DNA of 64,000 nucleotides, taken from contig NZ_FMCR01000002.1 of assembly GCF_900091575.1 (NCBI RefSeq), positions 961,760 through 1,025,759 of the forward strand, in the 5' to 3' direction. Source of the DNA: Micromonospora saelicesensis (lineage in GTDB: Bacteria; Actinomycetota; Actinomycetes; Mycobacteriales; Micromonosporaceae). This document shows, in pieces, positions 58,748 to 64,000 of the stretch. Every line of letters begins with the position of its first letter. The stretch's first letter is position 1. The position numbers and the translations under genes are program-made. The notes under the pieces are model-generated. The model had not been told where the DNA came from, ran no database searches, and worked only from the letters and a program-made list of their open reading frames with translations.

Positions 58748-61576
58748 ATGGACCCCGCTGGGGCGCCACCGGCGGCGCGGTACCAACTGCTCGGGCCGGT
58801 CGAGGTGCGGTCGGCCTACGGGGAACGGCTGGCCCTCGGCACGCCGATGCAGGTGCGCCTCCTGGCCGTGCTGATGTCACAGCCGGGCACCGGGTGGTCC
58901 ATCGACCAACTCGTCGACGAGCTGTGGCAGGGGCGCCCACCGAAGACGGCAGCCGGCAACGTGAAGACCTATGTCTGGGCGTTGCGCCGGGCGCTGCGCT
59001 CCCCCGGCTTCCCCGACCCCGCCATCCTCGCCGGGCCCACCGGCTACCGCCTCGCCCTGGACGGGCTGACGGTGGACAGCGTGGCCTTCGACGACCTGGC
59101 CCAGCGCGGGTATTCCGCGCTGCGGCACTGTCACTGGTCAGCCGCCCAGGAGTCGTTCGAGGCCGCGTTGGCACTCTGGCGTGGGGAGCCGTTCGCAGGC
59201 CTCCCCGGCTGGGGGGTGTTGCTCTCCGTCCGAGCGCGGCTCCAGGAGCAGCGGTCGAGCCTGGCGGAAGAGGTCGCAGACCTCCAGCTGCGCGCCGGAC
59301 GGCATCACGAGCTGATCGAACCGCTGCGGAGCCAGGTCAACGACGATCCGCTGCGCGAGCGCCCATGGGGGCAACTGATGGTGGCCCTTGCGCGGACCGG
59401 CCGGCGTGCCGACGCGCTGGCGACGTACCGGCAGCTCCGCCACCTCCTCGCCGAGGAGGTGGGAGTCGAGCCCGGCCCCGACCTCCAACACCTGCACACC
59501 CGCATCCTGCGGGCGGAGCGGGAGCTGCTGACATCCGATCCGCGGCCACCGGAAAGAACCGCGCCGCGGATCGTCCCCCGGCAGCTGCCGGCCCCACCGA
59601 CGTTGTTCACCGGCCGGGCCGCGGAGCTGGCCCGGCTCACCACGCTGCTGCTCGGCGACTCCCGCTCGGGCAGCACCGTCGTCATCACCGGTACGGGCGG
59701 CGTCGGAAAGAGCTGGCTGGCACTGCGCTGGGCGCACGACAACCTCCATCACTTCCCCGACGGGCAGCTCCACGTCGACCTGGGTGGATTCGGCACCGCG
59801 ACGCAGGAGGCGTCACCCTCGGCCGTCGTCGTACGCTCGCTCCTGCCCGCCCTGGGTGTGAAACCCCTGGAGATCCCCGCGGAGCCGGCGGCCCAGTTCG
59901 CCCTGTACCGCAGCCTGACCGCGGACCGACGGCTGCTCGTGCTGCTCGACAACGCCCGCGACGCGGAACAGGTGCGGCCGCTGCTGCCGGGGTCGACACG
60001 CTGCGGTGTGCTCGTGACGAGTCGCCACACCCTGCCCGGCCTGGTCGCCACCGATGGCGCCCATCCCCTCGCGCTGGACCTGCCCAGCGACGACGAAGCC
60101 CGCCACCTGCTCGTCCGCCGACTGGGTACGCAGCGGGCCGCCGCCGAGCCGGCAGCGGTGGACGAGCTGATCAGACGTACCGCACGATTGCCCCTGGCCC
60201 TGTCCATCGTGGCCGCGCGAGCCGCCGCCCGGCCCACGTTTCCGCTCCAGGCCATCGCCGACGATCTCGCGGCGAGCCGGGGCGGGCTCGCCGCCCTGGC
60301 CACCGACGATGCCGCCACCGACGTGCGTACCGTGCTCTCCTGGTCGTACCGACTGCTCAGCGCGGACGCGGCCCGACTGTTCCGGCAGATCAGCCTGCAC
60401 CCCGCCGCCGACGTCAGCGCGGCGGCGGCGGCCAGCCTCGCCGGGGCCCCGCCGCACCTGATCCGGCCGGCGCTCGACGAGTTGACCCGGGCGAACCTGC
60501 TGGCCGAGCAGTCCCCCAACCGCTTCCGCTGTCACGATCTGCTCCGCGCCTACGGGGAAGAGCTGACGTACGCGCTCGACCGTCCGGCCGACCGTAGCGC
60601 CGTCCGCAGGCGAGTGCTCGACCACTACCTGCGGGTCGCCCGGGACGCGGCGCGACTGGTCGACCCCGGTTGGCAGCCGCTCGATCCGCCGCACCCGCCC
60701 ACCGACGCGTCACCGTCGGCGTTCGCCGACCACCGGGCCGCGCTGGCCTGGTTCACCATCGAACAGCGGGTGCTGCTGGCCGCCGTCGACGACGCGGTCA
60801 CGCACGGTTCAGACGCCCACGCCGGGGACCTCGCCCAGGCCCTCACTCCCCTGCTCAGCCGGCTCTCACAGTGGCACGACCTGGCCGCCGTACAGGCCAT
60901 CGCGGTCACTGTCGCGCAGCGCCGCGGTGATCCACGGGCCGAGGCGTTGGCCCACCGGGACCTTGCGCTGGCCCACATCCAGCACCGCCGGTTCGGTGCG
61001 GCCCACCATCACCTCCGGCGCGCGATGGCACGCTACGAGCAGGCCGGCGACCGCCCGGGGCAGGCCAGCGCACACCTGCACCTCGCCTGGCTCTCCGACA
61101 TCGAGGGCGACGCCGGGGCGGCACTGCCTCATGCCAGGGAGGCACTGGCGTTGGCCAGCAGCACCGACGATCGGCTCGGCGAGGCGGCGGCGCTCAACGC
61201 TCTCGGCTGGAGCCACGCACGGCTGGACGAGCACGCCCGCGCCATCGCCTACTGCGAGCAGGCGCTGGCGCTCTACGAGGAGGCCGAGGACCGGCTCGGC
61301 GCGGCCCACACCTGGGACAGTCTCGGATTCGCCTATCACGGCCTCGGGAAGCATCCGACCGCGGCGGACTGCTACCGGCGCGCTCTGGCGCTCTATTCCG
61401 ACGTCCAGGACCCGTGCGGAAGGGCGGACACACTCGTCCGCCTCGGCGACACCCATCAGGCGGTGGGCGACCACGACACCTCGGTCGACCTGTGGCGGCA
61501 GGCGTTGGCGATCCTCGACCGGGTCGGTCATCCGCAGGCCACGGTGCTGTCCGAGCGGCTTGAGGCGTACCGGTGA
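58748..61576 (+). CDS. Large SARP regulator (winged helix-BTAD-NB-ARC-TPR)
   Basis: A 942-residue regulator of the AfsR/large-SARP type. Winged helix: YQLLGPVEVRSAYGERLALG (10-100). BTAD: to about 258. NB-ARC ATPase with P-loop TGTGGVGKSW (about 315-323) and Walker-B-like RRLLVLLDNARD near 400. Winged-helix-like region to about 690. TPR repeats from about 740 to the end (EALALASSTDDRLGEAAALNALGWSHARL and similar). ATP and partner binding usually control its DNA binding. The ATG at 58748 has only a weak GAGG site. It directly precedes the TAP-family peptidase gene, which could be its target, but the true regulon is unknown. Confidence 0.93.
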   Translation: MDPAGAPPAARYQLLGPVEVRSAYGERLALGTPMQVRLLAVLMSQPGTGWSIDQLVDELWQGRPPKTAAGNVKTYVWALRRALRSPGFPDPAILAGPTGYRLALDGLTVDSVAFDDLAQRGYSALRHCHWSAAQESFEAALALWRGEPFAGLPGWGVLLSVRARLQEQRSSLAEEVADLQLRAGRHHELIEPLRSQVNDDPLRERPWGQLMVALARTGRRADALATYRQLRHLLAEEVGVEPGPDLQHLHTRILRAERELLTSDPRPPERTAPRIVPRQLPAPPTLFTGRAAELARLTTLLLGDSRSGSTVVITGTGGVGKSWLALRWAHDNLHHFPDGQLHVDLGGFGTATQEASPSAVVVRSLLPALGVKPLEIPAEPAAQFALYRSLTADRRLLVLLDNARDAEQVRPLLPGSTRCGVLVTSRHTLPGLVATDGAHPLALDLPSDDEARHLLVRRLGTQRAAAEPAAVDELIRRTARLPLALSIVAARAAARPTFPLQAIADDLAASRGGLAALATDDAATDVRTVLSWSYRLLSADAARLFRQISLHPAADVSAAAAASLAGAPPHLIRPALDELTRANLLAEQSPNRFRCHDLLRAYGEELTYALDRPADRSAVRRRVLDHYLRVARDAARLVDPGWQPLDPPHPPTDASPSAFADHRAALAWFTIEQRVLLAAVDDAVTHGSDAHAGDLAQALTPLLSRLSQWHDLAAVQAIAVTVAQRRGDPRAEALAHRDLALAHIQHRRFGAAHHHLRRAMARYEQAGDRPGQASAHLHLAWLSDIEGDAGAALPHAREALALASSTDDRLGEAAALNALGWSHARLDEHARAIAYCEQALALYEEAEDRLGAAHTWDSLGFAYHGLGKHPTAADCYRRALALYSDVQDPCGRADTLVRLGDTHQAVGDHDTSVDLWRQALAILDRVGHPQATVLSERLEAYR

Positions 61577-61645
61577 ATGCCCTGCACCGACCGTCCGCGG
61601 ACCGGCATGGATCCGACGTGGACCGGGCGTCGGCAGGCTGGACGA

Positions 61646-63211
61646 ATGTTGACCACGAAGAGAACCACCTTCCGGCATCCCCGCGGGGTCGCCCGTCGAC
61701 GCCGGCGGCTCCTCGGTAGCCTCTCGGCCGTCGTCGCGGTCCTCGTCGCCGTCTCGCTCAACGCCCCTCCGTCGCTCGCGGGCACCACGGCGACGGCCGG
61801 CGGCGCCGGGCCCGTCGCCGCGGACACGACCGGCGGTTGGAACGGTCGGATCGACTGGCAGGCGTGCCCGGAACAGCCCGACGATCCGGGTACGCGGTGC
61901 GGCACCCTGCGCCTGCCGGTGGACTGGGCCCGTCCGGGCGGGGAGACCTTTCCGCTGGCCCTGGCCCGGCGACCCGCCACCGATCCGGCTGCCCGCATCG
62001 GTGTCCTGGTCTTCAACCCCGGCGGTCCCGGCCTGTCCGGGGTGGACGTGGCGTTGACGGCCGCCAGCCAGCTCGGGCCGGACGTGCTGCGCCGCTTCGA
62101 CATCGTCGGCTTCGATCCCCGGGGCACGGTCCGTAGCGCACCGGTGCGCTGCTCATCGGAGCTGCTCGGCCAGCACCCCTCCCTGACGCCCGCCAACGCG
62201 GCGGAGTTCGAGCGACTCCGTACCTACAACCGCCAGTTGCGCGACGACTGCCGCGCTCACAGTGGCCCACTGTTCGACCACCTGGACAGTGTGAGCGTCG
62301 CGCGCGATACGGACGCCATCCGGGCCGCGCTCGGTGAGCGACAGCTGAGCTTCTATCAGTGGTCCTACGGCACGCTGATCGGGCAGTCCTACGCCGAACT
62401 GTTTCCCGACCGCGTCCGCGCACTGGTCATGGACAGCGTGATGGACCACAGCCAGGGGGTCCGGGAGTACTTCCGCAGCGGGGCGGCCAGTAACGAGGCC
62501 CTGTTCCACGAGTTCGTGACCTGGTGCGAGCGGAACTCTGGTTGCGCGCTGCACGGACGTGACGTGCCGGCGCTCTACGACCAACTGATGCGCCGTGCCG
62601 ATGCCGGCACGCTTGTCGACACGGCCACCGGCACCCCGCTGACCTGGTTCTTGCTCGGGTTCGCGACCTTCGTCAACTTCTTCGACGCGACCTGGGCCGA
62701 TCTCGCGAACATGCTGCTCGCGCTGGACCGTGGCGAGCCCGCCTCACTCGCGTCCCCGATGGTGCCGGTCGACGGCGACAACGACCTGACCGAGTACGCG
62801 TTACCGGCGTTCTGCCAGGACTGGTCGCTGCCGATCGACGGGTTCGCCGACTGGAACCGGTATCTCGAACTGTCCCGGGCCGCGGCACCGCACCTGCGGG
62901 CCTCCCCGTTGGCCGTCCGCTTCGGCGCGATCTGCCTGGGCTGGACGGCGACCAACCCACAACATCAGCTGCGGGTCCGGACGAGCGCGCCGCTGCTGGT
63001 GCTCAACGGGCGGTACGACCCGGCCACCCCGTACGACGGGGCGCAGCGGGTGGTGCGCCAGCTCGGCAGCCGGGGCCACCTCGTCACCTACGAGGGGTCG
63101 GGTCACGCCAGCTACCCACGGACCGAGTGCACCCGTCGTCAGGTGGACCGGTACCTCATCACCAGAACCACACCGCCGACCGGAGCGAGCTGCCCGGCCG
63201 CCCCGGTCTGA
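61646..63211 (+). CDS. Secreted TAP-family alpha/beta hydrolase (tripeptidyl aminopeptidase type)
   Basis: A 521-residue exported protein of the Streptomyces tripeptidyl-aminopeptidase/SlpD-E family. Arg-rich signal peptide (RRRRRLLGSLSAVVAVLVAVS). Mature domain: IGVLVFNPGGPGLSG (oxyanion), FDIVGFDPRGTVRSAPVRC, then nucleophile Ser in FYQWSYGTLIG, in which Trp replaces the usual Gly before Ser. LLVLNGRYDPATPYDGA carries the Asp and YEGSGHASYP the His. I use ATG 61646 (MLTTKRTTF). The in-frame ATG at 61577 immediately follows the SARP stop (TGAATG), so coupling to the regulator is possible. A lipase/proteinase alternative within the family remains. Confidence 0.87.
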   Translation: MLTTKRTTFRHPRGVARRRRRLLGSLSAVVAVLVAVSLNAPPSLAGTTATAGGAGPVAADTTGGWNGRIDWQACPEQPDDPGTRCGTLRLPVDWARPGGETFPLALARRPATDPAARIGVLVFNPGGPGLSGVDVALTAASQLGPDVLRRFDIVGFDPRGTVRSAPVRCSSELLGQHPSLTPANAAEFERLRTYNRQLRDDCRAHSGPLFDHLDSVSVARDTDAIRAALGERQLSFYQWSYGTLIGQSYAELFPDRVRALVMDSVMDHSQGVREYFRSGAASNEALFHEFVTWCERNSGCALHGRDVPALYDQLMRRADAGTLVDTATGTPLTWFLLGFATFVNFFDATWADLANMLLALDRGEPASLASPMVPVDGDNDLTEYALPAFCQDWSLPIDGFADWNRYLELSRAAAPHLRASPLAVRFGAICLGWTATNPQHQLRVRTSAPLLVLNGRYDPATPYDGAQRVVRQLGSRGHLVTYEGSGHASYPRTECTRRQVDRYLITRTTPPTGASCPAAPV

Positions 63212-63231
63212 CGGGTCGACATCGTCACGGT

Positions 63232-63311
63232 GACGCCCCAGCTCACGGTAGGTGGTGCGACCCATCCGACGGCGTGTCGGTCAGGTCTCCTACCCCGGTG
63301 GCTGGGGCGTC
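63232..63311. terminator. Two-part stem between convergent genes
   Basis: GACGCCCCAGC (63232-63242) pairs with GCTGGGGCGTC (63301-63311). Inside it GGTAGG pairs with CCTACC, and CCGAC with GTCGG. The roughly 80-base element probably terminates both transcripts. Confidence 0.5.
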
Positions 63312-63331
63312 GCCACCGCAACCGTCTCAGG

Positions 63332-63724
63332 TCAGGAGCCGTCGGACGGCTCGGCGGGCTGCTGCCCCGGCCAGAACGGCCACTCCTCGAATGAGCGGCA
63401 CCGTCCGTCGTCGGCGAACCGCATGACCCACAGGTCGCGGTACTCCTGGTCGACCGGGTCGCCGTAGCGGACCTCCTGACGCGACACGGCGGTGTCACCC
63501 TCGACCGCGACGATCTCCGTGGTCAGCTGGAACACCTCGTCGGGGCCCTTGCGCTGCTTCTCCCACATCCGAGCGATGGCCGGCAGGCCGACGACGGGCG
63601 TCCAGTACGGCCCCTGCTGATAGCTCGCGTCCTCGGTGAAGAGCGTGACCAACGCGTCCGTGCCCGGGGCCCGCCAGAGCCGCTCGTAGGTGGCAAGCCA
63701 ATCCTCGACGTGCTTCCTGTCCAT
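63332..63724 (-). CDS. SnoaL/NTF2-like protein
   Basis: A 130-residue cone-fold protein: WLATYERLWRAPGTDALVTLFTEDASYQQGP (helix and first strand), FQLTTEIVAVEGDTAVSRQEVRYG and YRDLWVMRFADDGRCRSFEEWPF (the sheet). The family includes polyketide cyclases, isomerases and pure binding proteins; no catalytic pair can be named. ATG at 63724 has GTGAGGG nearby. It stands alone, and its stop faces the TAP-family gene. Confidence 0.85.
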   Translation of the reverse strand: MDRKHVEDWLATYERLWRAPGTDALVTLFTEDASYQQGPYWTPVVGLPAIARMWEKQRKGPDEVFQLTTEIVAVEGDTAVSRQEVRYGDPVDQEYRDLWVMRFADDGRCRSFEEWPFWPGQQPAEPSDGS

Positions 63725-63950
63725 GGCCCTCACCCTGCCATCCGAGCGGCGGTCAGCTGGGAAAACCCGCAGGCCGCGGGTGGTGCACCCGTCGAGGCAC
63801 TGGTCGGCCTCGGCCCTGGACACCCTTGACATCGAAAGGGGCACCAAGCCACACTCCCGATGCTAATTCGATTTAGCTGCCATCGAAGCCCTCAACTCCC
63901 ACCACCGGACCAGACCGCGACGAGCGACCACCACAAAGGAGTCTTCGCGC
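63725..63950. other. Intergenic region before the last gene
   Basis: No gene is seen here. It holds a TTGACA box (63826-63831) without a convincing -10, and GCTAA-N6-TTAGC at 63862-63877 in the likely promoter of the gene starting at 63951. Confidence 0.5.
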
Positions 63951-64000
63951 ATGAGGGAAACGACCGGAAGACGCAGGCTCCGGCTTGCGATCTCGATTCT
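63951..64000 (+). CDS. Start of an exported protein (cut by the window edge)
   Basis: AAAGGAG (63935-63941) precedes an ATG encoding MRETTGRRRLRLAISIL before the edge. The Arg-rich lead into a hydrophobic stretch is the beginning of a signal peptide. Nothing further can be said. Confidence 0.6.
   Translation, partial: MRETTGRRRLRLAISI

Noticed and set aside
63862..63877. GCTAA-N6-TTAGC as a third operator of the TetR protein at 54931
   Set aside because: The spacer is 6 rather than 5 bases, the outer bases differ and it is 7 kb away. It may be a chance match.

Overview
The window is very GC-rich DNA (by eye about 70%) with dense, mostly leader-bearing genes, many GTG starts and actinobacterial hallmark families: SARP regulators, an SAV2177/DUF574-type methyltransferase, a GAF-ANTAR regulator and carbohydrate ABC importers without their own ATPase. 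It is best read as chromosomal DNA of a filamentous actinomycete. Micromonosporaceae (Micromonospora-like) is my preferred guess from general gene content, but no rRNA or marker gene is present to prove it. I saw no tRNA, rRNA, CRISPR array, transposase or prophage.

1-7747 (minus strand) is a class II lanthipeptide cluster: a SARP regulator, a complete LanM, two different mersacidin/lichenicidin-type precursor genes, then a second LanM whose 3' end lies outside the window. Two precursors with two synthetases is the architecture of a two-component lantibiotic. Strong hairpins after each precursor gene probably set the precursor:enzyme ratio. No transporter/protease is visible and it may lie beyond position 1.

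7954-27274 is general accessory chromosome. It holds a MarR/MFS/VOC/NmrA locus with a clear operator, a PLP desulfhydrase-like enzyme, a ferritin-like plus hemerythrin overlapping pair, a GAF-ANTAR regulator, a secreted wall-hydrolase set (DUF4185 protein, two tandem FG-GAP proteins with lysozyme-like or amidase heads, a Tat esterase), an AlkD-like repair protein, a rare LLM-flavin/FAD oxidoreductase fusion facing its MarR regulator, and a DUF574 methyltransferase.

27389-54480 is dominated by plant-hemicellulose use. It has a CBM2-GH30 xylanase behind a CebR/LacI-type palindrome, a GH3 glycosidase and GH51 arabinofuranosidase in divergent orientation, three feruloyl/acetyl-esterase-like proteins (one a tandem with a degenerate first unit), two CUT1 ABC importers, two LacI and one IclR regulators, and the enzymes of non-phosphorylative pentose/uronic-acid breakdown: IlvD/Edd dehydratase, enolase-superfamily dehydratase, FAH-family keto-deoxy acid dehydratase and ketoglutarate-semialdehyde dehydrogenase. 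Together they can release arabinose, xylose or (glucurono)xylo-oligomers outside the cell, import them and oxidise the sugar acids toward 2-oxoglutarate.

54500-64000 returns to mixed housekeeping/accessory genes: chorismate mutase, a TetR-hydrolase pair with twin operators, an LppX-like lipoprotein, a methyltransferase, WrbA, a large SARP-NB-ARC-TPR regulator followed by a secreted TAP-family peptidase, a SnoaL-like protein, and the first codons of a secreted protein cut by the right edge.
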